Made by a program: the position numbers and the translations under genes
In this document: one piece after another, positions 1 through 10,797 of the stretch
How the letters are laid out: the number at the start of each line of letters is the position of its first letter
How positions within the stretch are numbered: position 1 is the first letter of the stretch
Origin: Salinimonas lutimaris
Lineage (GTDB): Bacteria > Pseudomonadota > Gammaproteobacteria > Enterobacterales > Alteromonadaceae
DNA length: 64,000 nucleotides
Reading direction: 5' to 3'
NCBI RefSeq assembly: GCF_005222225.1
Contig: NZ_CP036536.1
Location: 2,318,001 to 2,382,000, forward strand
Notes under the pieces: generated by a model
What the model was told of the DNA's origin: nothing
Databases searched by the model: none
The model's input: only the letters and a program-made list of their open reading frames with translations

Positions 1-1
1 G

Positions 2-1810
2 CTGGCGATTGTAGTGAGTAACCTGTACGTATTGCAGGTTAAGCACCACGAAGACTACCAGACCCGCTCTAATGGCAACCGCATCAAAGTGCTCCCTGTT
101 GCGCCGAACCGCGGCCTTATTTTTGACCGTAACGGCATATTACTGGCCGAAAACCGCCCGGTTTTCAGTTTGGAAGTCATTCCTGAACAAATAGATGATT
201 TAAATACCACGCTTGATCGCCTGCAACGCTTGATGGGCATCAGTGATGAAGAGCGTCAGGACTTTATGGACGACCTTAAGGGTCAGCGCCGGTTCAAACC
301 GGTTGCTCTGCGTACTCAGCTAAGCGAAGACGAAGTCGCTCGCTTCTCCGCCCATCAGCACAGATTTCCGGGCGTGTCGATTGAAGCTCGCTTGTCACGC
401 CATTACCCGTATGGCGACACCCTGACACATATGCTGGGCTATGTGGCCAAAATCAATAAAAAAGACATGCAGAAAATATCTGAAGCCGGTGAAGCCGATA
501 ACTACGCAGCCACCCATGATATTGGCAAACTGGGTATTGAAAAATACCATGAGGATATTTTGCATGGCGAGGTGGGTTATCAGCAGGTCGAAGTAAACAG
601 TCAGGGCCGGATCATCCGAACCCTGAGCGTGGAGCCGCCGGTGCCGGGTAAAGATATTGTACTGAATATCGATTTACGCCTGCAGCAGGCGGTTCAAAAG
701 ACCCTGGAAAGTCAGCGTGGTACGGTGGTGGTCAGCGACCCGAACTCGGGTGGCGTACTGGCGCTGTATTCTAATCCCAGTTACGATCCGAACCTGTTTG
801 TGCATGGTATCAGTAGTAAAAATTACAGTGGCCTGCTTAATTCGCCGGACCGCCCGCTGATTAACCGGGCCACGCAGGGCCAGTATCCGCCCGCCTCCAC
901 CATCAAGCCCCATCTGGCACTGGTGGGTCTGGATTCAGGGACCATTGATAAGCAGTACACCATCAACGACACCGGCCGCTACCGCTTGCCGAATGTATCT
1001 CATGTCTGGCGCGACTGGCGTAAATGGGGACATGGTAAGGTCAATGTCACCAAGGCAATCGAGGTGTCCTGCGACACCTTTTATTACGACCTGGCCTATA
1101 AACTGGGTATAGATAAAATCAACGAAACTATGACTGAATTTGGTTTTGGTGACTACACGGGTATCGATTTGTACGAAGAGTCTGATGGCAATATGCCCAG
1201 CCGGGGCTGGAAACGGGCCCGCTTTAATCAGCCCTGGTACATTGGAGATACCATACCGGTGGGCATTGGCCAAAGCTTCTGGACAGCCACACCCATACAG
1301 CTGAATCAGTCAGTCAACACCCTGATTAATCACGGTACACGGTATGTGCCGCAATTGCTGCGCGGGTTTATGTATGATGACGGCAGTGTGGCGCTGGAAG
1401 CCCCTAAAACCCTGCGCCCGTACCAGGTGCAAAGCGATAAACACTGGGACACGGTGTTAGACGGCATGTGGCATGTGGTGAACGGATCAGAAGGAACCGG
1501 ACGCAAAGCCTTTGAGGATGCCAACTATGTCTCAGCGGGTAAATCCGGTACCGCCCAGCTGTTTTCTATTGGTCAGAATGAGTCGTATCAGGCCGATAAG
1601 GTGGCCGAGCACTTGCGAGACAACGCCATGTATATTGGCTATGCGCCCTATAAGGACCCTCAGGTTAACGTGACCGTGGTGATTGAAAATGCAGGTGGTG
1701 GTAGCTCCAATGCCGCGCCGGTTGCCCGTCAGATTATGGATTATTATTTTGAAAATATTTCGGCCAATCCTCCGGCAAACCAGGACACTGACCAGGAGGC
1801 TGCACCATGA
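2..1810 (+). CDS. mrdA: Penicillin-binding protein 2 (peptidoglycan transpeptidase), 5' end cut by window
   Basis: Class B penicillin-binding protein that cross-links peptidoglycan during cell elongation in the inner membrane/periplasm. The reading frame is open from base 2 ([13 protein letters not shown] looks like the end of the N-terminal membrane anchor), so the GTG at 14 is not the real start; roughly 35 residues seem missing compared with E. coli PBP2. A dimerisation/pedestal part comes first, then the transpeptidase domain with the active-site SxxK motif (STIK, near nt 895), an SxD motif (SCD, near nt 1068) and KSGTAQ near nt 1540. It overlaps mrdB by 4 bp (ATGA), as expected for the mrdAB operon. 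Identity is sure; the N terminus is outside the window. Confidence 0.96.
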   Translation: MAIVVSNLYVLQVKHHEDYQTRSNGNRIKVLPVAPNRGLIFDRNGILLAENRPVFSLEVIPEQIDDLNTTLDRLQRLMGISDEERQDFMDDLKGQRRFKPVALRTQLSEDEVARFSAHQHRFPGVSIEARLSRHYPYGDTLTHMLGYVAKINKKDMQKISEAGEADNYAATHDIGKLGIEKYHEDILHGEVGYQQVEVNSQGRIIRTLSVEPPVPGKDIVLNIDLRLQQAVQKTLESQRGTVVVSDPNSGGVLALYSNPSYDPNLFVHGISSKNYSGLLNSPDRPLINRATQGQYPPASTIKPHLALVGLDSGTIDKQYTINDTGRYRLPNVSHVWRDWRKWGHGKVNVTKAIEVSCDTFYYDLAYKLGIDKINETMTEFGFGDYTGIDLYEESDGNMPSRGWKRARFNQPWYIGDTIPVGIGQSFWTATPIQLNQSVNTLINHGTRYVPQLLRGFMYDDGSVALEAPKTLRPYQVQSDKHWDTVLDGMWHVVNGSEGTGRKAFEDANYVSAGKSGTAQLFSIGQNESYQADKVAEHLRDNAMYIGYAPYKDPQVNVTVVIENAGGGSSNAAPVARQIMDYYFENISANPPANQDTDQEAAP

Positions 1811-2925
1811 AACAAAAGAAAACGCAGATACAGAATAAAACCAGTCTGCTGGAACGATTGCATATTGATGGTGTGCTGATGGCCGGTTTGCTGGTGTTAA
1901 TGGCAGTCGGTCTGGTGACCCTGTACTCCGCATCCGGGCAGGATGTAGGCCAGATTGATCGTCAGCTGGCCCGTCTGGGTGTGGGCACGCTAGTCATGTT
2001 TGGTATGGCGCAGGTGCCGCCGATGGCTTACCGCAGACTGTCCACCTACGCCTATATTGCCGGGCTACTAATGCTAATCGCCGTGCTGTTGTTCGGGGAT
2101 ATGGGGAAAGGTGCTCAGCGCTGGCTGGACCTGAAATTTATCCGCTTTCAGCCATCAGAACTGATGAAACTGGCGGTTCCTATGATGGTAGCCTGGTACA
2201 TCAGTAAATTTACCCTGCCCCCCAAGACTACGCATATTATTACCGGCTTTATTCTGGTGGTTGTACCCACTATTCTGATCGCCAAGCAACCGGATCTGGG
2301 CACCTCTCTGCTGGTTGCCAGCTCCGGTATTTTCGCGATTTTTCTGGCCGGTATGAGTTGGCGGCTGATTGCGCTTGTTGCAGGCATGGTCGGTGCATTT
2401 TTACCAGTCATGTGGTTCTTTTTAATGAAAGAATATCAAAAGCAGCGGGTACTGACTTTTCTGAATCCGGAAAGCGATCCGCTGGGCTCTGGCTATCATA
2501 TTATTCAGTCAAAAATTGCCATCGGCTCAGGTGGCCTTGAGGGTAAAGGCTGGTTACATGGCACCCAGTCCCAGCTGGAGTTTTTACCCGAACGACATAC
2601 CGATTTTATTTTTGCTGTTTTTTCAGAAGAGTTTGGCCTGGCCGGCATTCTGGCCCTGCTGGCAATTTATATTTTTATTATTGGCCGTGGGCTGATGATT
2701 GCTAACCGGGCGCAGGACGCCTACAGTAAATTACTGGCCGGCAGCATTACCCTGACCTTTTTTGTTTATGTTTTTGTTAACATGGGCATGGTATCAGGAC
2801 TGTTACCGGTGGTAGGCGTGCCTTTACCGCTAGTCAGTTATGGTGGCACCTCAATGGTGACTTTGATGGCCGGTTTTGGCATTCTGATGGCCATAGGAAC
2901 TCAAAAGCGCTTCTTATCACGATGA
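1807..2925 (+). CDS. mrdB: RodA SEDS peptidoglycan glycosyltransferase
   Basis: SEDS-family polytopic membrane protein that polymerises glycan strands with PBP2 in the elongasome. The 372-residue product is almost entirely hydrophobic helices and carries the family hallmarks: the [17 protein letters not shown] segment near residue 115 and the C-terminal [12 protein letters not shown] motif near residue 340. Its start overlaps the end of mrdA by 4 bp and its stop overlaps the start of rlpA by 4 bp, so the three genes are translationally coupled. Length matches E. coli RodA (370). Confidence 0.96.
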   Translation: MKQKKTQIQNKTSLLERLHIDGVLMAGLLVLMAVGLVTLYSASGQDVGQIDRQLARLGVGTLVMFGMAQVPPMAYRRLSTYAYIAGLLMLIAVLLFGDMGKGAQRWLDLKFIRFQPSELMKLAVPMMVAWYISKFTLPPKTTHIITGFILVVVPTILIAKQPDLGTSLLVASSGIFAIFLAGMSWRLIALVAGMVGAFLPVMWFFLMKEYQKQRVLTFLNPESDPLGSGYHIIQSKIAIGSGGLEGKGWLHGTQSQLEFLPERHTDFIFAVFSEEFGLAGILALLAIYIFIIGRGLMIANRAQDAYSKLLAGSITLTFFVYVFVNMGMVSGLLPVVGVPLPLVSYGGTSMVTLMAGFGILMAIGTQKRFLSR

Positions 2926-3833
2926 TAAAGCAGATATTTCAGCTGCTCGTAGTCAGCAGCATTATATTACTGACCGCCTGTCAGTCTTCTGGCCGGTATG
3001 CTCAGCACCAGGACTCGGCCCCCAACAGCGGCCATGATCAGCTTGATATGCGTGATGTCACGCCCCGCTATGAGCCGTATAAGCCGTTTAACAGCCGGGC
3101 TTATGAGGTGCTGGGCAAACGCTATTACCCCATGCAGACCGGCAAAGGTTTTACTCAGGAGGGTTTTGCATCCTGGTATGGTCAGAAATTCCATGGCCAT
3201 CTGACCTCCAATGGTGAAACCTACAATATGTTCGCCATGACCGCTGCGCACAAAACCCTGCCGCTGCCCAGTTTTGTCCGGGTCACTAACCTGGCTAATG
3301 GTCGCAGTGCGGTTGTCAGGGTTAATGACCGCGGGCCATTTCATTCCGACCGCATCATCGATTTGTCCTACGCTGCCGCTATCCGGCTGGGATATCAAAA
3401 ACACGGCACGGCAAAAGTGCGCCTGGAAGTTATTCATTTTGATGAAAACAATAATGTCACGGTAGGTAACCAGCCCACCGTCAGTTACGCCGAATATGCC
3501 GGGCTGACACCACCAACACCCGCACCGGCCACAGAGCCTGAACCGGACATGGCAGTAGTACAGGCATCTCAGCCACAGCCCGATACTCCGGCACCGGCTG
3601 AGGTATCGGAAACCTTTATTCAGGTGGCAGCCTTAAGTGACCTGCAACGGGCGCAGTCTGTTTCTGATGTTTTGTCTGCGCTGTATCAGGTTCCGGCTCA
3701 GATTCCACTGATAGATAATATCTACAAGCTGCGTTTAGGGCCGCTCAAAGACCGTTTTCAGGTACAAATGCTGTTGGATGAGCTGAAAAATAATGGCTAT
3801 CCACACGCCTATGCTGTCAGTGAAAATTTATAA
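2922..3833 (+). CDS. rlpA: RlpA septal-ring lytic transglycosylase lipoprotein
   Basis: Outer-membrane lipoprotein of the RlpA family, which cleaves peptide-free (denuded) glycan strands in some bacteria. A lipoprotein signal ends in LLTAC with the lipidated Cys at residue 20. A double-psi beta-barrel domain follows at about residues 78-170 ([12 protein letters not shown], later VRVNDRGPF). A Pro/Glu-rich linker ([14 protein letters not shown]) then leads to a C-terminal SPOR-like domain from about residue 225 that would bind denuded glycans. It is coupled to mrdB by a 4-bp overlap, the usual context. Confidence 0.93.
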   Translation: MIKQIFQLLVVSSIILLTACQSSGRYAQHQDSAPNSGHDQLDMRDVTPRYEPYKPFNSRAYEVLGKRYYPMQTGKGFTQEGFASWYGQKFHGHLTSNGETYNMFAMTAAHKTLPLPSFVRVTNLANGRSAVVRVNDRGPFHSDRIIDLSYAAAIRLGYQKHGTAKVRLEVIHFDENNNVTVGNQPTVSYAEYAGLTPPTPAPATEPEPDMAVVQASQPQPDTPAPAEVSETFIQVAALSDLQRAQSVSDVLSALYQVPAQIPLIDNIYKLRLGPLKDRFQVQMLLDELKNNGYPHAYAVSENL

Positions 3834-4040
3834 TATTCTTCTTGTTTAGCCGGTCAGGTAATGAATTCTGGGTAAAATATGGCGCTCATCTGCCTTATTC
3901 GTGCCACTGGCGAGGAAATGCTGTTTTTCAAAGCAAAAAGGGTAAACTTTTGCGCCGAAAACTAGTCCTACTGTGGGGCTTACGTTACACTTTCGTTTCT
4001 GACCTAGTTAGCAACATCAACACGGTAAAAAATAGTAATC

Positions 4041-5234
4041 ATGCATAATAATATTAATTGCGCTAAATCGTCAGTACGTGCCCGTTTTGCGGCACTGTTT
4101 ACGCTGATGCTGTCGATATTTTGCATATCGGCCCAGGCCGCTGTCGTCACCCCCCCAGCTCCGGAGGTAAATGCCGAAGGTTTTGTCCTGATGGACTATG
4201 ACACCGGGCAAATCATCGCTGAGAAAAATGCGGATATGCAGCTTGCACCGGCCAGCCTGACCAAGATGATGACCACCTATGTGATCGGTAAGGAACTGGA
4301 AGCCGGCAACATCAGTCTGAATGATGAAGTGACCATTTCTGAAAATGCGTGGGCCAAAAAATTTCCTGATTCTTCAAAAATGTTCATTGAAGTGGGCACC
4401 CAGGTCAAAGTGTCTGATTTGCTGCGTGGCATTATTATTCAGTCAGGCAACGACGCCTGTGTGGCTATGGCAGAACATGTGGCCGGCTCTGAAGATGCAT
4501 TTGCCAGTATGATGAACGCTCATGCCGCTGCACTGGGCATGAATTCATCGCATTTTGTAAACAGCCATGGTCTGCATGATCCTGATCACTACACAACTCC
4601 ACATGATATGGCGAAGCTGTCCCGCGCTCTGGTGGGCGAAACACCGGAAATTTACAGCATGTATAGCGAAAAAGAATTCGCTTACAACGGCATTAAACAA
4701 TATAACCGTAACAGTCTGCTATGGGACAAAAGCCTGAATGTTGATGGTATTAAAACCGGTCATACTTCGGATGCCGGCTACAGTCTGATTACCTCTGCCG
4801 AACAAGGTGGTATGCGTTTGATTTCAGTTGTTATGGGCACCGACAGCGACCGCGCCCGTAAAACAGAAAACAAAAAGCTGCTGCGTTATGGCTTCCGTTT
4901 TTATGAAACAGTCACCCCGTATAAAGCCGGCGAAAGTTTTGTGTCGCACCGCATTTACATGGGCGACCGTGACACGGTGGATTTAGGCATTAACCAGGCC
5001 ACGCCAATCACCATTCCACGTGGACAGGCAGAAAATCTGGAAGCCAACTTTGAACTGGATAAAAAGCTCGAGGCGCCACTGGAAAAAGGTCAGGTTGTTG
5101 GCACCCTGTATATTCAGCTGGACGGCAAAGATGTGGCGAAGTATCCGCTGGTGACCTTACAGGAAGTTAACGAAGGCGGTTTATTTGACCGTGTATACGA
5201 CTGGGCAATGTTACAGATCGGTTGGGAAGAGTAA
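4041..5234 (+). CDS. dacA: D-alanyl-D-alanine carboxypeptidase (PBP5/6 family)
   Basis: Low-molecular-weight penicillin-binding protein that trims the terminal D-Ala from peptidoglycan pentapeptides. A signal peptide of about 33 residues ends near AQAA. The S11 peptidase domain shows SLTK (about residue 72), SGN (QSGNDAC, about residue 134) and KTG (GIKTGHT, about residue 239). A beta-rich PBP5 C-terminal domain follows, and the last residues (YDWAMLQIGWEE) form the amphipathic helix that tethers these enzymes to the membrane. No good ribosome-binding site precedes the ATG at 4041, but a start inside the signal would lose its positive N region. A terminator follows the stop. Confidence 0.95.
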   Translation: MHNNINCAKSSVRARFAALFTLMLSIFCISAQAAVVTPPAPEVNAEGFVLMDYDTGQIIAEKNADMQLAPASLTKMMTTYVIGKELEAGNISLNDEVTISENAWAKKFPDSSKMFIEVGTQVKVSDLLRGIIIQSGNDACVAMAEHVAGSEDAFASMMNAHAAALGMNSSHFVNSHGLHDPDHYTTPHDMAKLSRALVGETPEIYSMYSEKEFAYNGIKQYNRNSLLWDKSLNVDGIKTGHTSDAGYSLITSAEQGGMRLISVVMGTDSDRARKTENKKLLRYGFRFYETVTPYKAGESFVSHRIYMGDRDTVDLGINQATPITIPRGQAENLEANFELDKKLEAPLEKGQVVGTLYIQLDGKDVAKYPLVTLQEVNEGGLFDRVYDWAMLQIGWEE

Positions 5235-5271
5235 ACAGTCTCATAAATCCTAACTAAACCTAGTTCTAAGG

Positions 5272-5302
5272 CGGCCAGATTTGTTACAATCTGGCCGTTT
5301 TT
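5272..5302 (+). terminator. Rho-independent terminator after dacA
   Basis: A 10-bp stem (CGGCCAGATT / AATCTGGCCG) with a 6-base loop is followed by a T run just downstream of dacA and just upstream of ybeD, so ybeD-lipB-lipA probably has its own promoter or is read by read-through. Confidence 0.8.
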
Positions 5303-5323
5303 ATTTGTACTAAAGGATATCGC

Positions 5324-5587
5324 ATGGATACCCGTTTTGATGAATTGCTGGACTTCCCGACATTTCAGACATTTAAAGTCATGGGCGTAGCTGATGAGGC
5401 GCTCCCCGAACAGGTTATTGCCTGTTTGCAGGAGCACGCCCCCGGTGACTATACCCCTACTGTTAAGCCCAGTAGCAAAGGTAACTATCATTCTGTGTCT
5501 GTCAGCGTTAAGGTAACCAGCAAGGAACATATGGAAACCATCTATACCGAACTGGCCAAGATTGAATTGGTGAGAGTAGTATTATAA
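5324..5587 (+). CDS. ybeD: YbeD/DUF493 family protein
   Basis: Small cytosolic protein of the YbeD (DUF493) family, 87 residues as in E. coli, with an ACT-like alpha/beta fold known for the family. The gene is preceded by AAAGGATATCGC before the ATG and sits between dacA and lipB, the conserved gammaproteobacterial position. Its biochemical role is not established; its place suggests a link to lipoate metabolism. The sequence shows no cofactor motif. Confidence 0.92.
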   Translation: MDTRFDELLDFPTFQTFKVMGVADEALPEQVIACLQEHAPGDYTPTVKPSSKGNYHSVSVSVKVTSKEHMETIYTELAKIELVRVVL

Positions 5588-6241
5588 GTGGATAATCAGG
5601 CCCCCATTATTATCAGGCAGCTGGGGCGCATGCCCTACACGCCGGTATGGCAGAAAATGCAGTCCTTTACCGATACCCGGGATCAGGATGCAACAGATGA
5701 AATCTGGCTGGTTGAACATGATGCTGTTTTTACCCAGGGCCAGGCGGGTAAGGCAGAACATATACTGATGCCCGGAGATATTCCGGTGGTCAATGTAGAC
5801 CGGGGGGGCCAGGTTACTTACCATGGACCAGGCCAGCAGGTCATTTATCTGCTGTTGGACATCAAGCGCCGTAAACTGGGCGTTCGTCATCTGGTCACCG
5901 CTATGGAAAATGCGGTCATTGCGCTGCTGGCACAAAGCAACATCAGCGCCTACGCCAAACAGGATGCACCGGGCGTTTATGTGGATGAACAGAAAGTCTG
6001 CTCGCTGGGGCTTCGTATTCGCCGCGGCTGCTCGTTCCATGGTCTGGCCCTGAACGTGGCGATGGACCTGTCCCCGTTTGACAGGATTAATCCATGTGGT
6101 TATGCGGGCATGCAAATGGTCGATACACAGCGGCTTGGCGGTCCGGACAATCTTGAAGTTGCCGGCCCTGCCCTCATAAAGACATTACTGAATGAATTAG
6201 CCATTCATCACACACATTACAAAGAAGGTTTTGATGAGTAA
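5588..6241 (+). CDS. lipB: Lipoyl(octanoyl) transferase LipB
   Basis: Transfers octanoate from octanoyl-ACP to lipoyl domains of 2-oxoacid dehydrogenases and the glycine cleavage H protein. The 217-residue product has the family blocks [12 protein letters not shown] (about residues 74-85) and NPCGYAGMQ with the catalytic Cys near residue 172, plus the SLGLRI segment. The start is a GTG immediately after the ybeD stop. It overlaps lipA by 8 bp, so the genes are co-translated. Confidence 0.95.
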   Translation: MDNQAPIIIRQLGRMPYTPVWQKMQSFTDTRDQDATDEIWLVEHDAVFTQGQAGKAEHILMPGDIPVVNVDRGGQVTYHGPGQQVIYLLLDIKRRKLGVRHLVTAMENAVIALLAQSNISAYAKQDAPGVYVDEQKVCSLGLRIRRGCSFHGLALNVAMDLSPFDRINPCGYAGMQMVDTQRLGGPDNLEVAGPALIKTLLNELAIHHTHYKEGFDE

Positions 6242-7196
6242 CGCACGTCCTCAAGCCGGAGTGAAGCTCCGCGACGATGAAAAAGTCAAACATATTCCCG
6301 TTACAGTAATTCCCACTGAAAAAGAAGAAATGCTGCGCAAGCCTGAATGGATAAAGATCAAGCTGCCACGCACAACGGACAAAATCGATCATATTAAAAA
6401 GACGCTGCGCAAGAATAACCTGCACTCCGTCTGCGAAGAAGCCAGTTGTCCGAATCTGGCAGAATGCTTTAACCACGGTACGGCCACGTTCATGATTCTG
6501 GGTGATATTTGCACCCGTCGTTGCCCGTTCTGTGATGTGGGTCATGGTAAGCCACTGCCTCCGTCAGCCGAAGAACCGCTGAAACTGGCTACCACCATTG
6601 CTGAGATGAATCTTAAGTACGTGGTAATCACCTCGGTGGACCGCGATGACCTGCGCGATGGCGGTGCTCAGCATTTTGTTGACTGCATTAATGCTATTCG
6701 CGAACATAGTCCGCAAACAACCATTGAAGTCTTAGTGCCTGATTTTCGTGGCCGGATGGACCGTGCTCTGGAGATTTTTAAAAATGGAGTACCGGATGTC
6801 TTCAACCACAATCTGGAAACCATCCCACGTCTGTACCGGGAATGTCGCCCGGGCGCGAACTACCAGTGGTCTCTGGATCTGCTGAAAAAGTTCAAGGAAC
6901 AACATCCTGAAATCCCGACCAAATCAGGTCTGATGATGGGTATGGGTGAAGAAAACGAAGAAATTCAGACAGTACTTCAGGACCTGCGTGTTCACAATGT
7001 AGACATGCTGACGCTGGGTCAGTATCTGCAACCTAGCCGCCACCATTATCCGGTGAAGCGTTATGTGCATCCGACTGAATTTGATGAGCTGGGCGACTTT
7101 GCCCGTAGCATTGGCTTTACCCAGGCTGCGTGTGGTCCTATGGTTCGTTCAAGCTATCATGCTGACCAGCAGGCTGCTGGTAAAGAAGTAAAATAA
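6234..7196 (+). CDS. lipA: Lipoyl synthase LipA (radical SAM)
   Basis: Radical-SAM iron-sulfur enzyme that inserts two sulfurs into the octanoyl chain to form lipoate. Two Cys sets are visible: the LipA-specific [12 protein letters not shown] (about residues 67-78) for the auxiliary cluster and CTRRCPFC (about residues 93-100), the CxxxCxxC radical-SAM motif. The ATG at 6234, with AAGAAGG upstream, is preferred over the in-frame TTG at 6231. The start lies inside the end of lipB. Length (320) matches E. coli LipA. Confidence 0.96.
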   Translation: MSNARPQAGVKLRDDEKVKHIPVTVIPTEKEEMLRKPEWIKIKLPRTTDKIDHIKKTLRKNNLHSVCEEASCPNLAECFNHGTATFMILGDICTRRCPFCDVGHGKPLPPSAEEPLKLATTIAEMNLKYVVITSVDRDDLRDGGAQHFVDCINAIREHSPQTTIEVLVPDFRGRMDRALEIFKNGVPDVFNHNLETIPRLYRECRPGANYQWSLDLLKKFKEQHPEIPTKSGLMMGMGEENEEIQTVLQDLRVHNVDMLTLGQYLQPSRHHYPVKRYVHPTEFDELGDFARSIGFTQAACGPMVRSSYHADQQAAGKEVK

Positions 7197-7229
7197 TCGG
7201 TAGCCATGACAAATAAAACATGAACAATA

Positions 7230-7266
7230 AAAAAGGCCAGCACTGACAAAGTGCTGGGCTTTTTTG
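7230..7266. terminator. Bidirectional terminator between lipA and the response regulator
   Basis: The stem CCAGCAC / GTGCTGG with a 7-base loop is flanked by an A run on the left and a T run on the right, so it can end transcripts from both converging genes. Confidence 0.85.
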
Positions 7267-7281
7267 TATCAGTGCAACCGG

Positions 7282-7917
7282 TTAGTCCAGCTGCAATTTA
7301 TCCATCAACAACACAGCCTGCGTACGAGTGTTAATTTCCAGTTTACGCAAAATGGCACTGATATGCGCCTTGATAGTAGCTTCGGTAACATTCATTTCAT
7401 GCGCAATCTGCTTGTTCATCAAGCCTGCGCGTAAGAATGATAATACCTGAATTTGCTTGGGTGTCAGCTCTCTGAAACGTTGCAATAAGGTCGCCAGCTC
7501 TTCATTCACGGCCTCCAATTCAGCCTGCATGGATTCAGGTACCCAGGTTTCGCCCTGAGTAATTTTCATAATCGCATCGGCCATCTCTTTGGTCGGCGAC
7601 GATTTAGGAATAAAACCCTGTGCGCCCAGGCTCATGACCTGTGCCACGACTTCTACCCCTTCGCTGGCAGATACTACTGCAATAGGCAGATCCGGGTACG
7701 CTTCCCGAATAGTGATAAGCCCATTGAAATATTCTGCACCAGGCATGGTTAAATCCAGCAGCACCAGATTGATAGCACGCTGACTGTTCAGCGTTGTCAT
7801 CGCAGACTCAAGTGAGTCTGCTTCTAAAATTTCTGCATCTTTAAAATAAGGTGCCAGAGCACCGCGCAGTGCCTCACGAAACAACGGATGATCGTCGGCT
7901 ACCAGTATCTGCGTCAT
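7282..7917 (-). CDS. NarL/LuxR-family response regulator
   Basis: Two-component response regulator. The receiver domain (residues 1-120) has the acidic pocket DD at 8-9, the phospho-acceptor Asp55 in VLLDLTMPG and the conserved Lys in FIPKSS near residue 105. A LuxR-type helix-turn-helix follows at about residues 145-205 (LTPKQIQVLSFLRAGLMNKQIAHEMNV). No sensor kinase lies next to it, so it is an orphan here. A bidirectional terminator separates it from lipA. The signal it answers cannot be told from the sequence. Confidence 0.93.
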   Translation of the reverse strand: MTQILVADDHPLFREALRGALAPYFKDAEILEADSLESAMTTLNSQRAINLVLLDLTMPGAEYFNGLITIREAYPDLPIAVVSASEGVEVVAQVMSLGAQGFIPKSSPTKEMADAIMKITQGETWVPESMQAELEAVNEELATLLQRFRELTPKQIQVLSFLRAGLMNKQIAHEMNVTEATIKAHISAILRKLEINTRTQAVLLMDKLQLD

Positions 7918-8090
7918 ACTAATCTCAAAACCTTTTTATTGTTTGCGTACAGTAATACTTTAGACTAAGAAGGGAAAGTGAAAAAGATCAAAACACCAAA
8001 TTAAACAGCAAGATTTCCGTATCAGTAATTGGAAAATACTGTCAACAAGGTAGAATTGCCGCCATCCCTGATTAGTAAAGGCAAGCCAAC

Positions 8091-8837
8091 GTGCACAAAC
8101 CAGACAATATCTTCGCCAACCCCATGGAGTCGGTGGAAGATTTCAAATTTGACGAAGCCGTCGCTGATGTATTCCCGGATATGATTCAACGCTCAGTGCC
8201 GGGATACCAGACTATTGTACACACCATCGGTGAACTTGCCAGCCGTTATGTTAAAACCGCCACCCGGGTTTATGATTTAGGTTGTTCATTAGGCGCTGCC
8301 AGCCTGTCGGTGGCACGTGGCACCGCCAACACGCCCTGCGACATTATAGCTGTTGATGCTTCACAAGCTATGACCGAGGGCTGCGAACGCCGGATTAAGT
8401 CATTTTCTTTACCCAATCCGATTACCGTACAGTGTGATCTTGCCCAGAATACGAATATCACTAATGCATCAATGGTGGTGATGAATTTTACGCTCCAGTT
8501 TATTCAGCCAGAGTTACGGCTTGATTTGCTAAAACAAATCTATGCGGGTCTGAATCCTGGCGGAATTCTGGTGCTGTCTGAAAAGATCAGCCATGAAACC
8601 CTGCAGGGCAATGAATTGCTGATTGATTTACACCATCAGTTTAAACGCGATAACGGTTACAGTGAGCTGGAAGTGTCCCAGAAACGTGCGGCGCTGGAAA
8701 ACGTCATGCTGACCGATTCGTTTTCCCAGCATGATCAGCGCCTGCGCGAGGCGGGTTTCAGCGATGTTGTAATGTGGTACAAATGCTATAACTTCATGTC
8801 TCTGGTCGCCATTAAAGGAGACGCTACAGATGCATAA
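8091..8837 (+). CDS. cmoA: Carboxy-S-adenosyl-L-methionine synthase CmoA
   Basis: Makes carboxy-SAM from SAM and prephenate for modification of tRNA uridine 34 to cmo5U. The Rossmann methyltransferase fold shows VYDLGCSLGAASLS (about residues 61-74) and MNFTLQF, both diagnostic of CmoA, and DMIQRSVPGY near the N terminus. The start is a GTG at 8091. The stop overlaps the cmoB start by 8 bp. Length 248 matches E. coli (247). The 170 bp upstream hold no recognisable gene. Confidence 0.96.
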   Translation: MHKPDNIFANPMESVEDFKFDEAVADVFPDMIQRSVPGYQTIVHTIGELASRYVKTATRVYDLGCSLGAASLSVARGTANTPCDIIAVDASQAMTEGCERRIKSFSLPNPITVQCDLAQNTNITNASMVVMNFTLQFIQPELRLDLLKQIYAGLNPGGILVLSEKISHETLQGNELLIDLHHQFKRDNGYSELEVSQKRAALENVMLTDSFSQHDQRLREAGFSDVVMWYKCYNFMSLVAIKGDATDA

Positions 8838-9813
8838 ACTGGTTGAACAATGGACAGCTGATGCTTACCGCGAGCTGCTTGACTCTCCGTTACGTCACTG
8901 GCTTGAAACGCTGCCGGCGCAGATGCAACAGTGGTCTTCCACCGGCCAGCATGGCGAATTTAATAAATGGTGCCGTCTGCTGGAGAAACTACCGGTAACC
9001 CATCCGTCACAATGCGAGCTTGGCAGTGAAGTTCGCATTGGTAGTGCGGCAGACATTGATACCTATACCCACAAACAGATAGACGGTTTGCTGCGTCAGT
9101 TTATGCCCTGGCGCAAAGGTCCTTTTCATGTACACGGCATTCATATAGATACCGAGTGGCGTTCAGACTGGAAGTGGGAACGGGTCGCCGGGCACATCAG
9201 CGATCTGAACAACCGTCAGGTACTGGACGTGGGCTGTGGCAGTGGTTACCACCTGTGGCGGATGCATGGCGCAGGCGCTAAGGCCGTGTACGGTATCGAC
9301 CCCACTCAGCTGTTTTATATTCAGTTTCAGGCTATCAAGCATTTTGTTGGTCAGGCGCCGGTTCATTTCCTGCCGCTGGGTATTGAACAGATGCAGCCGC
9401 TTGAAGCCTTTGATACGGTATTTTCAATGGGCGTATTGTACCACCGCAAAGATCCAATCCAGTTCCTGGAACAATTGAAAATGCAATTGCGTCGTGGTGG
9501 TGAACTGATACTTGAAACCCTGGTGGTGGAAGGCGATGAACATACTGCCCTGATGCCGGTTGACCGGTATGCCCAGATGCGTAACGTGTGGTTTTTACCC
9601 AGCGTTGACGCGCTGACACTGTGGCTAAGCCGGCTGGGATTTGTGGATATCAGACTGGCTGACATTAATGATACTACGCTGGACGAACAGCGGGCAACGG
9701 ACTGGATGCAGGGTCAGTCACTGCAAGATTTTCTGGACCCTGAAGATCTTTCACTGACAGTGGAAGGCTATCCGGCCCCCAAACGGGCAGTACTGGTTGC
9801 CACGCGCAAGTAA
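8830..9813 (+). CDS. cmoB: tRNA U34 carboxymethyltransferase CmoB
   Basis: Transfers the carboxymethyl group of carboxy-SAM to 5-hydroxyuridine at the tRNA wobble position. It contains the SAM-fold motif VLDVGCGSGYHLWRM (about residues 132-146), GIDPTQLF and FDTVFSMGVLYHR, all typical of CmoB. Length 327 is close to E. coli (323). It overlaps cmoA, forming the standard cmoAB pair; RBS AAAGGAGACGC lies inside cmoA. Confidence 0.96.
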   Translation: MHKLVEQWTADAYRELLDSPLRHWLETLPAQMQQWSSTGQHGEFNKWCRLLEKLPVTHPSQCELGSEVRIGSAADIDTYTHKQIDGLLRQFMPWRKGPFHVHGIHIDTEWRSDWKWERVAGHISDLNNRQVLDVGCGSGYHLWRMHGAGAKAVYGIDPTQLFYIQFQAIKHFVGQAPVHFLPLGIEQMQPLEAFDTVFSMGVLYHRKDPIQFLEQLKMQLRRGGELILETLVVEGDEHTALMPVDRYAQMRNVWFLPSVDALTLWLSRLGFVDIRLADINDTTLDEQRATDWMQGQSLQDFLDPEDLSLTVEGYPAPKRAVLVATRK

Positions 9814-9909
9814 GACCACATAACACTTGCCAGAGCCGGGACTTGGCATAATAGTTGTAACCTGTCTTTCACCGATAATGTGCGAATACGCACCAGGACA
9901 GGTAGTGAT

Positions 9910-10797
9910 ATGGAGCTTGAGCGATTTTTAGCGGACCACCAGTTACCCGAAGGCTATGGACACATTGCACAAAAATGGTTCATTCCGCTTGCCGAAGAAA
10001 TTCTCACGCACAAAGAAAGTGCATCGACACCTTTCTTTGTTGGCGTTAACGGCTGTCAGGGGTCGGGCAAATCGACCCTCTGTGACTTTTTAAAGTTTTA
10101 TCTGGAAGCACAGAACCACCAGGTGGTGGTACTGTCGCTGGATGATTTTTACCTTAGCCAACCTGCCCGTGTCACTCTGGCTGAGCAGGTTCATCCCCTG
10201 CTGGCTACCCGGGGTGTGCCAGGCACTCACGATACTGACCTGGCCCAACAGGTTATCGCTTCACTGCAACAGGGACAGAGCGTGGCCCTGCCGCGTTTTA
10301 ATAAAGCAACGGACAATCCTTATCCAACTGAACAATGGCCTGTGATCAATAACCGGACCGATATCGTTCTAATGGAAGGTTGGTGCTGGGGAGTACCACC
10401 GCAAGACAGCGCAGCGCTTGCTGAACCGGTGAATTCACTTGAGCAAAACGAAGATTCGGATGGCCGGTGGCGACATTATGTTAACGACCAGCTTGCCGCT
10501 GCCTATCAGCCCTTATTTGATGCCATGCAATACTGGGTCATGCTCAAAGGACCTTCTTTTGATCATGTGTACCAGTGGCGCTGTGAACAGGAACACAAAC
10601 TGATTGCCCGGTTGGTTCGCGAAGGCGTACCGGATGCCCGTCAGCAAGGTATGACCGATGCGCAAATCAGTCGATTTATCCAACACTATCAGCGCCTGAC
10701 CGAGCATGGTTTTGCGCAATTGCCCCAGCACTGTCACACGGTATTTGAACTTGATGGTGATCGCCAGATCACCGGTGTACAAAAAGGGAACGTATGA
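9910..10797 (+). CDS. P-loop glycerate kinase-like protein (plant GLYK type)
   Basis: Predicted ATP-dependent kinase of the phosphoribulokinase/plant-type D-glycerate 3-kinase group. The Walker A GCQGSGKST is at residues 48-56, followed by LSLDDFYL and GVPGTHD, and by PRFNKATDNP and MEGWCWG, the blocks seen in GLYK proteins. Expected product is 3-phosphoglycerate from D-glycerate. I prefer the ATG at 9910 (AGGACAGG upstream) to a GTG at 9880. It overlaps the next gene by 4 bp. Its neighbours all act on glycosylated 3-phosphoglycerate or glycerate, which supports glycerate as substrate; this specificity is inferred. Confidence 0.82.
   Translation: MELERFLADHQLPEGYGHIAQKWFIPLAEEILTHKESASTPFFVGVNGCQGSGKSTLCDFLKFYLEAQNHQVVVLSLDDFYLSQPARVTLAEQVHPLLATRGVPGTHDTDLAQQVIASLQQGQSVALPRFNKATDNPYPTEQWPVINNRTDIVLMEGWCWGVPPQDSAALAEPVNSLEQNEDSDGRWRHYVNDQLAAAYQPLFDAMQYWVMLKGPSFDHVYQWRCEQEHKLIARLVREGVPDARQQGMTDAQISRFIQHYQRLTEHGFAQLPQHCHTVFELDGDRQITGVQKGNV

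Noticed and set aside
3842-4048. 68-codon ORF between rlpA and dacA
   Set aside because: No family signature and no ribosome-binding site; it overlaps the dacA start and its composition looks random. The stretch looks like the dacA leader.
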